From contig NZ_CP102253.1 of assembly GCF_025145845.1 (NCBI RefSeq), forward strand, positions 3,472,001-3,536,000: a stretch of 64,000 bases of DNA. Direction: 5' to 3'. The DNA comes from Alistipes shahii WAL 8301. GTDB taxonomy: Bacteria; Bacteroidota; Bacteroidia; Bacteroidales; Rikenellaceae. This document shows, in pieces, positions 42,673 to 50,747 of the stretch (within the stretch, counting starts at the first letter, position 1; every line of letters begins with the position of its first letter). The notes under the pieces are model-generated. The model had not been told where the DNA came from and searched no databases. It worked only from the letters and a program-made list of their open reading frames with translations. Position numbers and translations under genes: made by a program.

Positions 42673-43830
42673 ATGTCTGCGACCGCAACCGGTTACCTGG
42701 CCTCGAAGCCGCGCTACGAAATCCTCGACGGACTGCGCGGCGTGGCGGCGATGATCGTGGTGGCCTTCCACCTGCTGGAAACCTACTCCAAAGGCCCTGC
42801 CTACCAGGTGCTCAACCACGGCTATCTGGCCGTCGACTTCTTCTTCGTGCTCTCGGGCTTCGTGATCGGCTACGCCTACGACGACCGCTGGAACTGCATG
42901 TCGCTCAAGGGCTTCTTCAAGCGCCGCCTGGTGCGTCTGCATCCGATGGTCATCATGGGGTCTCTCATCGGCGCGCTGTTCTTCTACTTCGGGTCCGCGG
43001 CCTTCCCGATGATCGCCGGCGTACAGTGGTGGGAGGTGCTGCTGATCTGCCTGCTGGGCTGTACGATGCTGCCCGCGCTGCCGTCGTGGGACATCCGCGG
43101 CTGGGGCGAGACCAGCCCGCTGAACGGACCCGCATGGTCGCTGCTCTACGAATACATCGCCAATATCCTCTATGCCCTCGTCATCCGGCGCTTCCCGAAA
43201 TTCGTGCTGGGGCTGTTCGTGGCCGGGGCCGCGGTGCTGACGCTGGACCTCACGCTGAATCTCGACCTGTTCGGCCTGCTTTCCGCCGACCGCTCTGCGG
43301 CCTACACCGTCATCGGCGGCTGGAGCGTCACCCCGGAACAAATCTACATCGGCTTCTCGCGTCTGCTGTATCCCTTCTTCGCGGGGCTGCTGCTCTCGCG
43401 CCTCGATGCGGCGATCCGCGTGCGGGGCGGATTCTGGTGGTGCTCGCTGCTGATCGCGGCCGCTTTGGTCATGCCCCATGTCGGGAGTGTTTCGGCCCCG
43501 TGGATCGACGGTGGCTATCAGGCGCTGGTCATCCTGTTCGTCTTCCCGCTGATCGTCTCGATGGGGGCCGGAAGCCGTGTCGCCGGCGCCCGGTCGGTGG
43601 CCGTCTGCACGTTCCTCGGCGAAATCTCCTTCCCGCTCTACATCACCCACTACCCGCTGGTCTATATGCAGATGGCCTGGGTGGCCGGGAATCCCGACGC
43701 TCCGCTCGGCACGGGCATTTTCGTGAATGTCGCGATTTTCCTGCTTGCCGTCGGTCTGGCCTGGGCCTGCCTGAAACTCTACGACCTGCCCGTCCGCGAG
43801 TGGCTCAAGCGGCATTGGCTGATGAAGTAG
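42673..43830 (+). CDS. Acyltransferase family 3 membrane protein (OafA/YrhL-like)
   Basis: The 385-residue integral membrane protein has about ten transmembrane helices and the acyltransferase-3 motifs: ILDGLRGVAAMIVVAFHLLE (with the conserved His), LAVDFFFVLSGFVIGY, and FFKRRLVRLHPM (with conserved Arg residues). Family members transfer acetyl or other acyl groups from the cytoplasm to sugars of lipopolysaccharide, capsule or peptidoglycan. There is no SGNH domain and no glycan genes nearby, so the acceptor is unknown. It closes the purT-ppi-acyltransferase run and is followed by a strong hairpin. Confidence 0.88.
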   Translation: MSATATGYLASKPRYEILDGLRGVAAMIVVAFHLLETYSKGPAYQVLNHGYLAVDFFFVLSGFVIGYAYDDRWNCMSLKGFFKRRLVRLHPMVIMGSLIGALFFYFGSAAFPMIAGVQWWEVLLICLLGCTMLPALPSWDIRGWGETSPLNGPAWSLLYEYIANILYALVIRRFPKFVLGLFVAGAAVLTLDLTLNLDLFGLLSADRSAAYTVIGGWSVTPEQIYIGFSRLLYPFFAGLLLSRLDAAIRVRGGFWWCSLLIAAALVMPHVGSVSAPWIDGGYQALVILFVFPLIVSMGAGSRVAGARSVAVCTFLGEISFPLYITHYPLVYMQMAWVAGNPDAPLGTGIFVNVAIFLLAVGLAWACLKLYDLPVREWLKRHWLMK

Positions 43831-43854
43831 GTTGCGGTTCGTTCCGCCATACGG

Positions 43855-43886
43855 GAAGGTCCCCTCGTTCTGGAGGGGACCTTCCT
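43855..43886 (+). terminator. Terminator after the acyltransferase gene
   Basis: GAAGGTCCCCTC and GAGGGGACCTTC form a perfect 12-bp stem with a 6-base loop, followed by CCTGTTTT. Confidence 0.85.
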
Positions 43887-43945
43887 GTTTTGCGGCGAAT
43901 GGCTTCCGCCCAACGCGCAGAGATGCCGGGAGAGGCGTGAACGAG

Positions 43946-43974
43946 AAACAGCCGCCCTTTGGGGGCGGCTGTTT
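43946..43974. terminator. Second hairpin serving the convergent aminotransferase gene
   Basis: AAACAGCCGCC pairs with GGCGGCTGTTT (loop about 7 bases). It lies 23 bases beyond the aminotransferase stop codon on the minus strand. Confidence 0.7.
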
Positions 43975-43996
43975 CTGTAAGGCCGTGATTTCGCCT

Positions 43997-45184
43997 CTAC
44001 TTGCCGAAAGCGGCTTTGATCTTCTCGGTGGCCTTCTTCAGCAGCGCCTCGGGGCAGCAGAGCGTGATGCGGATGTAGCCGTTGCCCTCCGAACCGAAGA
44101 TGCCGCCGGGGGTCAGGAACACGTCGGTCTTCTCCATCACTTCGTCCGAGAATGCGAAGCTGTCGCCCTCGTAGCCCTCGGGCAGCTCGGCCCACACGAA
44201 CAGGCCCGCCTGTCCCTTGCGGTAGCGGCATCCCAGCGCGTCGAGCAGTTCGTAAGCCTGCTTCTCGCGGCCGTAGTAGATGTCGTTCAGCTCCTTGAAC
44301 CACTCCTCGCCCAGCGCCAGCGCCGTGTCGGCAGCGGCCTGAATGGGGTAGAACATACCCGAGTCCATGTTCGACTTGAACGTGAGGATCGAGTCGATCC
44401 ACTCCTTCTTGCCCACGACGACGCCCACGCGCCAGCCGGCCATCGAGTGGCCTTTCGACAGCGAGTTCATCTCCAGCGCCACGTCCTTCGCGCCCTCGGC
44501 CTCCATGATCGAGATCGGGTGTTCGGCGTTGCGGATGAAACTGTACGGGTTGTCGTGCACGATCAGGATGTTGTGCCTGGCTCCGAAGTCGATGATCTTC
44601 TGGAACAGCTCCATCGAGGGGGTTTGTCCCGTCGGCATATTGGGGTAGTTGACGAGCATCATCTTCACACCGTCCAGCCCGGCCTTTTCGATGGCGTCGA
44701 AGTCGGGGTAGAAGTTGGTCTGCTTGTTTAGCGCATAGGGGAGCATTTCGCCGCCCGCCAGACGCACGGCCGCCGAGTAGGTGGGGTAGCCGGGGTTCGG
44801 GACGAGGACTTTGTCGCCCTTATTGAGGAACGTCATGCAGATGTGCATGATACCCTCCTTCGAGCCGATCAGCGGCAGCACCTCCGACTTGAAGTCCAGC
44901 TCGGTGCGGTACCATTTCTTGTACCAGTCGGCAAAAGCCTTGCGCAGGATGGGTTCACCCTGATAAGACATGTATTTGTGTACGTCGGGACGCTGCGCCT
45001 CTTTCGCCAGGCGGTCGATCACGGACTGGTGGGGCGGCAGGTCGGGGCTGCCCATGGCCAGTTTTACGATCTGGCGGCCGGTGGCCGCTTCGATCTCGGC
45101 GATCTCGCGCAGACGGCGCGAAAAATAGTACTCTCCGATGCCGTCCAACCGGTGCGAACGGGCGATGTTGACTGCTTTTGCCAT
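43997..45184 (-). CDS. Class I/II PLP aminotransferase
   Basis: This 395-residue fold-I aminotransferase contains MGSPDLPPHQSVID near the N-terminus, NYPNMPTGQTPS, VHDNPYSFI, the cofactor lysine in SLSKGHSMAGWRVG, and a C-terminal substrate-binding arginine in NGYIRITLCCPE. It is closest in layout to aspartate/alanine or LL-diaminopimelate aminotransferases of subgroup I. Substrate cannot be fixed from sequence. I chose the ATG at 45184; the longer frame overlaps the promoter box TATCTTTG (45218-45225, minus). It is a single-gene unit. Confidence 0.85.
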   Translation of the reverse strand: MAKAVNIARSHRLDGIGEYYFSRRLREIAEIEAATGRQIVKLAMGSPDLPPHQSVIDRLAKEAQRPDVHKYMSYQGEPILRKAFADWYKKWYRTELDFKSEVLPLIGSKEGIMHICMTFLNKGDKVLVPNPGYPTYSAAVRLAGGEMLPYALNKQTNFYPDFDAIEKAGLDGVKMMLVNYPNMPTGQTPSMELFQKIIDFGARHNILIVHDNPYSFIRNAEHPISIMEAEGAKDVALEMNSLSKGHSMAGWRVGVVVGKKEWIDSILTFKSNMDSGMFYPIQAAADTALALGEEWFKELNDIYYGREKQAYELLDALGCRYRKGQAGLFVWAELPEGYEGDSFAFSDEVMEKTDVFLTPGGIFGSEGNGYIRITLCCPEALLKKATEKIKAAFGK

Positions 45185-45217
45185 AGCTTGAATATGTTTG
45201 GGATTATGCTTTCCGGG

Positions 45218-45225
45218 CAAAGATA
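45218..45225 (-). promoter_or_regulatory. -7 promoter box of the aminotransferase gene
   Basis: TATCTTTG on the minus strand, 33 bases upstream of the ATG. Confidence 0.6.
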
Positions 45226-45237
45226 GGGAAATAATAA

Positions 45238-45270
45238 TAAAATTAAAAATTAAGAATTAAAAATTGAGCA
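45238..45270. repeat. AATTAAAAATTAAG short tandem repeat
   Basis: About 33 bases of degenerate AATTAAAAATT/AAGAATTAAAAATT units lie between the aminotransferase and lrgB genes. Such AT repeats recur between genes in Bacteroidetes. A related tandem of ATGAATTnnGAATT lies at the hutU/hutH junction (10248-10277). Confidence 0.6.
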
Positions 45271-45352
45271 TTAATTCCCCGGTCTGCGCTGCAAGGCGAA
45301 CCGGACGTCTCCGCGCCTCGTTTCTTCGCCGCATGCGCACAGGGCCTTGCGT

Positions 45353-46051
45353 CTAATACAGATATTTCTCCATCAGCGGCATGAGCAGCGCCGTCGCCAG
45401 CCCCATCAGGGCCATGGCCAGACCGCTCAAAGCCCCTTCGGCGGCTCCTATTTCGATGGCGCGGGCCGTGCCGATGCCGTGGGCTGCGGCTCCGAGGGCG
45501 AATCCCCGGGCCTCGGGGTCGCGGACCCCGCAGCGGCGCAGAATCCATTCGCCGAAGATGCTGCCGAAAATCCCCACGCAGAAGACCACGACCGACGTCA
45601 CCGAGACGTTGCCGCCCAGCGGTCCGGCGACCGACACGGCGATGGGCACCGTGACCGACTTGGGGGCTATGGAGTTGAGAATCTGCCGCTCGGCGCCGAA
45701 CGCCATGGCGATATAGACGACGCTCAACACCCCGACGACGCATCCCGCGAGCGTGGCCATGCCCACGGGAAGCAGGCTTCCGCGCAGGCGTTCCAACTGT
45801 TCGTAGAGCAGATACCCGAGCGCCACGACCGACATGCCGAGGGCGAAATTGAGGATGCCCGTGGCGTCGCGGTAACGCTCGTAGCCGATTCCGGCGCAGC
45901 GCAGGAAGACGATCACGGCGACGAACGTCAGCAGCACGGGATGCAGCAGCGGCAGCCGCGTACGGCGGTAGATCATCCCTCCGAGGCAGTAAAGCCCCAC
46001 GGTGAGGGTCAGCAGAAAGAGGTCCGAGGAGAGAAATGAGGCGTCAGGCAT
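45353..46051 (-). CDS. lrgB: LrgB/CidB-family membrane protein
   Basis: The 232-residue protein has about seven transmembrane helices and the family motif SIAPKSVTVPIAVSVAGPLGG with the late GLAMALMGLATALLMPLM helix. LrgB/CidB proteins work with LrgA/CidA, the gene just upstream (8-base overlap). In staphylococci they modulate murein hydrolase export and cell lysis. Plant and bacterial homologues (PLGG1) transport glycolate, glycerate or pyruvate, so a small-carboxylate export role is at least as likely. No two-component regulator is adjacent. Confidence 0.9.
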   Translation of the reverse strand: MPDASFLSSDLFLLTLTVGLYCLGGMIYRRTRLPLLHPVLLTFVAVIVFLRCAGIGYERYRDATGILNFALGMSVVALGYLLYEQLERLRGSLLPVGMATLAGCVVGVLSVVYIAMAFGAERQILNSIAPKSVTVPIAVSVAGPLGGNVSVTSVVVFCVGIFGSIFGEWILRRCGVRDPEARGFALGAAAHGIGTARAIEIGAAEGALSGLAMALMGLATALLMPLMEKYLY

Positions 46052-46415
46052 CGTGGCGGAGTTGTTTGATGTGCCGCAGGCGGGCGCGGCGGTTCAGGCT
46101 CTGGAAGGTCTGGCCGGCGACGATCAGCACGAGGATCGTCGAGACGATTCCCGAGACGAGGATGGCCCAGAGGTTTTCGAGGATCACCCGGTAGGAGTCC
46201 ATCAGCCCCACCCCGTAGGGCACGAAAAAGAGCGCCATGGCCCCCAACAGGAACCGCGCCGCGGGGCGCACCGTCTCGGCCCGCACCCAGCGCAGGCACA
46301 ACGCAGCAAAGAGCAGGATCATGCCGATGATGTTGCCCGACACGTAACCTCCGGTGATAAGGCTCAACGCATTGCCTATGAGCCAGAAAAGAAGAATCTG
46401 AAAAAGTCCTGTCAT
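46044..46415 (-). CDS. lrgA: LrgA/CidA-family holin-like protein
   Basis: The 123-residue protein has four predicted transmembrane helices and the family segment FFVPYGVGLMDSY in the middle. It is the small partner of LrgB and starts the two-gene operon. A -7 box TATATTTG (46501-46508, minus) is placed upstream, after the FeoB-associated gene. Its family role is described under lrgB: either a lysis-modulating or a metabolite-exporting membrane complex. Confidence 0.9.
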   Translation of the reverse strand: MTGLFQILLFWLIGNALSLITGGYVSGNIIGMILLFAALCLRWVRAETVRPAARFLLGAMALFFVPYGVGLMDSYRVILENLWAILVSGIVSTILVLIVAGQTFQSLNRRARLRHIKQLRHDA

Positions 46416-46500
46416 CGTCGTTCGACTTTGGCGGCGGGCCTTGAACGTTCGGGACCGGACTTTTCAGCCGGTCCCGGAACCCTGCCGCCGTTTGCGGCGA

Positions 46501-46508
46501 CAAATATA
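46501..46508 (-). promoter_or_regulatory. -7 promoter box of lrgAB
   Basis: TATATTTG on the minus strand, 85 bases before the lrgA start codon and downstream of the feo operon. Confidence 0.5.
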
Positions 46509-46574
46509 GTGCATGCCGGGTGCAATGCCAAATTTATTTGGAGAATCTCCCCGGCGCAGCCCGTGTCCGGCAAA

Positions 46575-46733
46575 TCAATTCCTGCCGGTGCGCTTCTTGA
46601 GCGGGCATTGCGCCGACGCGCACGACGCGCATCCTCCCCGCCGCCGTCCGCGCGCGAAACACCACAGCCGCCTCGCGACAATGGCCGCAACCGCCAGCCC
46701 GATGGCTGCGACGATGTAATCCTGCCAGTCCAT
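46575..46733 (-). CDS. FeoB-associated Cys-rich membrane protein (short)
   Basis: This 52-residue protein begins three bases after the FeoB stop codon. It has one N-terminal transmembrane helix (YIVAAIGLAVAAIVA), a basic stretch, and a compact cysteine cluster CASCASAQCP near the C-terminus. This is the layout of the FeoB-associated family (also called FeoC-like or FeoB-partner Cys-rich proteins). It probably assists ferrous iron transport at the membrane, perhaps by binding iron. Spacing implies translational coupling with feoB. Confidence 0.82.
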   Translation of the reverse strand: MDWQDYIVAAIGLAVAAIVARRLWCFARGRRRGGCASCASAQCPLKKRTGRN

Positions 46734-46736
46734 CGT

Positions 46737-49289
46737 TCAGAATATCAGTGCGATCCGATATACGATCCACGCCACGAACCAGGCCAGCGTCGTGTTGTAA
46801 ACCACCGACGCCGCAGCCCATTTCCACCCGGCTTCGGCGCCGATGGCGGCCACCGTGGCGATGCAGGGCATGTAGAGCAGGATGAAGATGAGGAACGCCA
46901 GCGCCGAGGCCGTCGTGAAGTCGCCGCTCGCGAGCAGCCGCTGCGAGAGCGAGTCCGCCTCCTCCTCTTCCGCGGTCCGGAATGCCTTTGCCGGCGTCGG
47001 ATCGTCCGTTTTCACGATGATTTCCGTCGCGCCGTCCGCATCGCCGATCACGGCCTCCTGCTCTGCGGGAGCGGTCGCGGCGCCTTCGGAGTAGAGCACG
47101 CCGAGCGTCGACACCACGATCTCTTTGGCCGGGAGGCCCGACAGCAGGGACACGCCGGCTTTCCAATTGAATCCCAGGGGGCTGAACACCGGCTCGCAGC
47201 CCTTGCCGAGCCGTCCGAGGTAGGAATTTTCGTAGTGCGCCTCGGTTCCGGCGGCGGCGTCCGTGCGGGGGTAGTAGCTCAAAAACCACACGATGACCGA
47301 AGCGATCAGGATCATGCCGCCCATCTTCTTGAGGTACTGCGCACACTTGTCCCACATGTGGCTGAACGTGGTTTTCCACGTCGGGAGGCGGTAGGGCGGC
47401 AGCTCCATCACGAACGGCGTCTCGTCCACCGGGAAGAGGAACCGCCGCATCAGCCGCGCCGTAACGACAGCCAGCACGATCCCCAGCGCGTAGAGGCCCA
47501 GCATCACCGTCCCGGCGTCGGCGGCGAAGAACGTGCCCGCCAGCAGGAGGTAGATCGGAATTCGCGCGCTGCATGACATGAACGGCGTAATGAGTATGGT
47601 TATCAGGCGGCTGCTGCGGCTTTCGATGGTCCGGCAGGCCATGATCGCGGGCACGTTGCAGCCGAAGCCCATGATCAGCGGGATGAACGATTTCCCGTGC
47701 ACTCCGATGCGGTGCATCACGCGGTCCATGATGAACGCCGCGCGGGCCAGGTAGCCCGAATCCTCCATGAACGAGATGAAGAGGTAAAGGATCATAATGT
47801 TGGGCAGGAAGACGATCACGGCCCCCACGCCGCCGATAACGCCGTCGACCAGCAGGTCGCGGAGCGGCCCCGCGGGCAGCAGCGCGTCCGCCGCGCCGCC
47901 GATCCATCCCACCAGCGCGTCGATCCACTCCTGCGGATAGGCTCCGAGGCTGAACGTGCACCAGAACATGAGCCACATCAGCGCGAAGAAGATCGGGAAT
48001 CCCCACAGCTTGTGCGTCACGAAGGTGTCGATCATGGCTGTCGTCGTCACCTCCTCGCGCCGTCCGGGGGTGAAGGTCTCCTTCAGCGCACCCTGGATGA
48101 ATCCGTATTTCTGGTTGGCGAAGGCCGTTTCGACATCCTCGCCCAGCTCCCCGGCGATGCGCCGGGCCTCGCGGTCGCGGATTTCGGCCCACACCCCGTA
48201 ACGCTCGCAGCCGCGGAGGCTCTCTTCGGCCTGCCGGTCGCCCTCGAGCATCTTCATCGCGTAGTAGCGGGGCGGGAAGTTTTTCGGGAGTTCGTCGCGG
48301 AAGGCGCTCATGTCGCCGTTGAGTTTGCGCAGCCCCTCGTCGATCACGGGGCCCATGTTGATATGGATGTGGCGCACGCGCTCGTCGCGGTTCTCGAAAA
48401 CGTCGATCACCGTGTCCAGCAGAGCCTCTATGCCGCGGTTGTTGCGCGCCTCTACGGGAACCATCGGCACGCCCAGCATGCGGCCCAGACTGTCGTAATC
48501 GAGTTTCGCGCCGCTGTCCTGCAACTCGTCGAACATGTTGAGCGCCACGACCATGCGCGGGTTTATATCAATCAGTTCGGTAGTTAAGTATAGGTTTCGC
48601 TCTAAATTCGAGGCGACTACCGAGTTTATCACCACGTCGGGGGTCTTCGTGGCGAGGTGGTGACGCACGTAACGCTCCTCGGGCGTGTAGGCCGAGAGGG
48701 CGTAGGTTCCGGGCAGGTCGGTGACCTCGAAACGGTAGCCGCGGTAGGTGCGGTGGCCGATCTTGGCCCCGACGGTCACGCCGCTGTAATTGCCCACATG
48801 CTCGTGGCCGCCCGATATGGCGTTGAAAAGCGAGGTCTTGCCGCTGTTGGGGTTGCCCACCAGCGCGACGGCGATGGTGCGGGAGTGGCGCGCCACGACC
48901 TCGTCGATGCTTGCGCAGCACGCCTCGTCGGATTCCGTCGCGCCGAACTCCTCCGTCCGGATTTCCGCGGGCGCAGTCTCCGCCGCGGGGCATCCGCACT
49001 CCCCGGAGTGTGCGTGGCGGTGATGGCGGTGGTGTTCGCGCCGCGCGAGGTACTCCCCGGCTTCGTCGTCGGTGAGCACGACGACCATATCGGCCTCGCT
49101 GCGCCGCAGCGAGATGTCGTAGCCCATGATTTTATACTCGATCGGATCCTTCAGGGGGGCGTTCAGAATCACTTCGACCCGCTGTCCGCGGACAAAACCC
49201 ATCTCCATGATGCGGCGGCGAAAGCCTCCGTGGCCCATCACTTTGACAATCGTCGCCGATTCGCCGGTCTTCAGTTCGGATAAGCGCAT
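46737..49289 (-). CDS. feoAB: FeoA-FeoB fusion, ferrous iron transporter
   Basis: The 850-residue protein fuses FeoA (SH3-like, residues about 1-76, MRLSELKTGESATIVKV) to FeoB. A linker (about 77-135) carries a His/Cys-rich cluster, EHHRHHRHAHSGECGC at residues 85-100, and CC at 124-125. The G domain starts with GNPNSGKTSLF (145-155) and includes DLPGTYAL (G3) and NMFDE (G4, NxxD). The core transmembrane domain follows with two Gate motifs. FeoB imports Fe2+ driven by nucleotide hydrolysis. I chose the ATG at 49289; the promoter TATCTTTG lies at 49313-49320 (minus). Confidence 0.93.
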   Translation of the reverse strand: MRLSELKTGESATIVKVMGHGGFRRRIMEMGFVRGQRVEVILNAPLKDPIEYKIMGYDISLRRSEADMVVVLTDDEAGEYLARREHHRHHRHAHSGECGCPAAETAPAEIRTEEFGATESDEACCASIDEVVARHSRTIAVALVGNPNSGKTSLFNAISGGHEHVGNYSGVTVGAKIGHRTYRGYRFEVTDLPGTYALSAYTPEERYVRHHLATKTPDVVINSVVASNLERNLYLTTELIDINPRMVVALNMFDELQDSGAKLDYDSLGRMLGVPMVPVEARNNRGIEALLDTVIDVFENRDERVRHIHINMGPVIDEGLRKLNGDMSAFRDELPKNFPPRYYAMKMLEGDRQAEESLRGCERYGVWAEIRDREARRIAGELGEDVETAFANQKYGFIQGALKETFTPGRREEVTTTAMIDTFVTHKLWGFPIFFALMWLMFWCTFSLGAYPQEWIDALVGWIGGAADALLPAGPLRDLLVDGVIGGVGAVIVFLPNIMILYLFISFMEDSGYLARAAFIMDRVMHRIGVHGKSFIPLIMGFGCNVPAIMACRTIESRSSRLITILITPFMSCSARIPIYLLLAGTFFAADAGTVMLGLYALGIVLAVVTARLMRRFLFPVDETPFVMELPPYRLPTWKTTFSHMWDKCAQYLKKMGGMILIASVIVWFLSYYPRTDAAAGTEAHYENSYLGRLGKGCEPVFSPLGFNWKAGVSLLSGLPAKEIVVSTLGVLYSEGAATAPAEQEAVIGDADGATEIIVKTDDPTPAKAFRTAEEEEADSLSQRLLASGDFTTASALAFLIFILLYMPCIATVAAIGAEAGWKWAAASVVYNTTLAWFVAWIVYRIALIF

Positions 49290-49312
49290 TTTTTCTACTG
49301 TATTTTTGCGCC

Positions 49313-49320
49313 CAAAGATA
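49313..49320 (-). promoter_or_regulatory. -7 promoter box of the feo operon
   Basis: TATCTTTG on the minus strand, 23 bases before the feoAB start. No Fur-box-like inverted repeat is evident nearby. Confidence 0.6.
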
Positions 49321-49364
49321 CGATTTTGCGGCGACTTGCGCAATCCTCATAAGTAGGTATATCC

Positions 49365-50747
49365 TTAATTCTGCACTGCGGCAACCCATCCTCCGCCCAG
49401 CGCCTTGCAGAGCGTGACGTAGTTGATATACTGCTGCACGACGAGGTTGACGTGCGACATCTGCGACTGGTAGAGACTGCGCTCGGCGTCGATCACGTCG
49501 AGGTAGTCGGACAGTCCGCTGCGGTAGAGCGCGCGGGTCATCGTGGCGATGCGGTCGTTGGAGAGCACCAGTTCGCCCGTGCGCTCGGTCTGGCTGCGGT
49601 AGGTGGCGATGGCCACCAATGCCTTTTCCACATCGGCGAACGCCGTCAGCACGGTCTGCTCGTAGGTCTTGGCCGACTGGGTGTAGGCCGCCATCGCGGC
49701 GCGCTCGGCGTTGCGCAGTTTCCCGAATCCGAAAATCGGCTCGGCGACGGAACCCAGCGCATCCCACGCCCAGGGGTTCGCCGCAGTTAAACCTTTGATT
49801 GAACTGGATACAACTCCTCCTTTGGCAGTCAGCGAGATGGACGGGAATCGCGCGCTCCGAGCCTGCCCGGCCTGCGCCGCCGCCTGCAACATGTTGAAAT
49901 GCGCCTGGCGGATGTCGGGGCGGCGTTTGAGCAGCTCCGAGGGCAGTCCCACGGGAATGTCCGCGGGGCGGTAGTCGGTCAGCAGTCGCAGCCCCGCTCC
50001 GGAAAGCCGCGCCCGGGAGGGCGTCTCGCCTAACAGAATTCCCATCGAAAGCCACGTCTGCTCCACGGCGCGGCAGTACTGCGGAATGTCCGCCTCGGCG
50101 GTGTAGACCAGGCTCCGGGCCTGCTCCAGCGCCACGCCGTCGGACATGCCGTAGCGGAACATCGAGTCGATCAGCGCGGCCGATTCGCGCCGCAGCCGGA
50201 GGGTCTGGCGGGCGATCGAGAGGTCGCGTTCATACTCCAGCAGCGTGAAGTAGGTCGTGGCGACCTCGGCGGCCAGCGAGAGCCTGACGCCCGCCAAAGC
50301 CCACTCCGAGGCCGCGATTTCGGCCTTTGCGGCCCGTTTGGCGTTGCGCAGCGCCCCGAACAGCGACAGTTCCCACGAGAGGGTCGGTTCGACGGCATAC
50401 GACTGCACGATTTTCGTCTCGGGCGTATATTCGCCCTCGGCGGTGGCTTCCGCGCCGATCTGCGGCAGGTATTGCGCCCTTACGGTCTTGAGGTTGGCCC
50501 GGGCCTGCTGGACGCGCGCGGCCGCTACGGCCACGTCGCGGTTGTTCGCCAACGCCTGTTCGACCAGCGCGTCGAGCGTCGTGTCGCCGAAGAGTTCCCA
50601 CCAGCGTTCGCCCACGCCCGTCGTGTCGGACGAGAAGCCCGCGCCGTAGACGTAACTTTCGGGCGTCGCGACCTGCGGCGGGTAGAATTTCGGGGTGCAG
50701 GCGGCCAGCGTCAGCACGGCGGCGGCTATCGTAAGTTGCGTTTTCAT
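49365..50747 (-). CDS. NodT/OprM-type outer-membrane efflux lipoprotein
   Basis: This 460-residue outer-membrane channel has a lipobox LTLAAC (lipid-anchored Cys17) and the duplicated coiled-coil region of the OEP family. It is the exit duct for the RND pump whose gene overlaps it by four bases. Unlike the TolC-like protein of the first pump, it is a lipoprotein. It is last in an adaptor-pump-channel operon on the minus strand. Confidence 0.9.
   Translation of the reverse strand: MKTQLTIAAAVLTLAACTPKFYPPQVATPESYVYGAGFSSDTTGVGERWWELFGDTTLDALVEQALANNRDVAVAAARVQQARANLKTVRAQYLPQIGAEATAEGEYTPETKIVQSYAVEPTLSWELSLFGALRNAKRAAKAEIAASEWALAGVRLSLAAEVATTYFTLLEYERDLSIARQTLRLRRESAALIDSMFRYGMSDGVALEQARSLVYTAEADIPQYCRAVEQTWLSMGILLGETPSRARLSGAGLRLLTDYRPADIPVGLPSELLKRRPDIRQAHFNMLQAAAQAGQARSARFPSISLTAKGGVVSSSIKGLTAANPWAWDALGSVAEPIFGFGKLRNAERAAMAAYTQSAKTYEQTVLTAFADVEKALVAIATYRSQTERTGELVLSNDRIATMTRALYRSGLSDYLDVIDAERSLYQSQMSHVNLVVQQYINYVTLCKALGGGWVAAVQN

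Noticed and set aside
45353..46415. LrgAB considered as a phage holin system
   Set aside because: No phage genes are present, and the pair is a chromosomal LrgA/LrgB operon of the usual kind.
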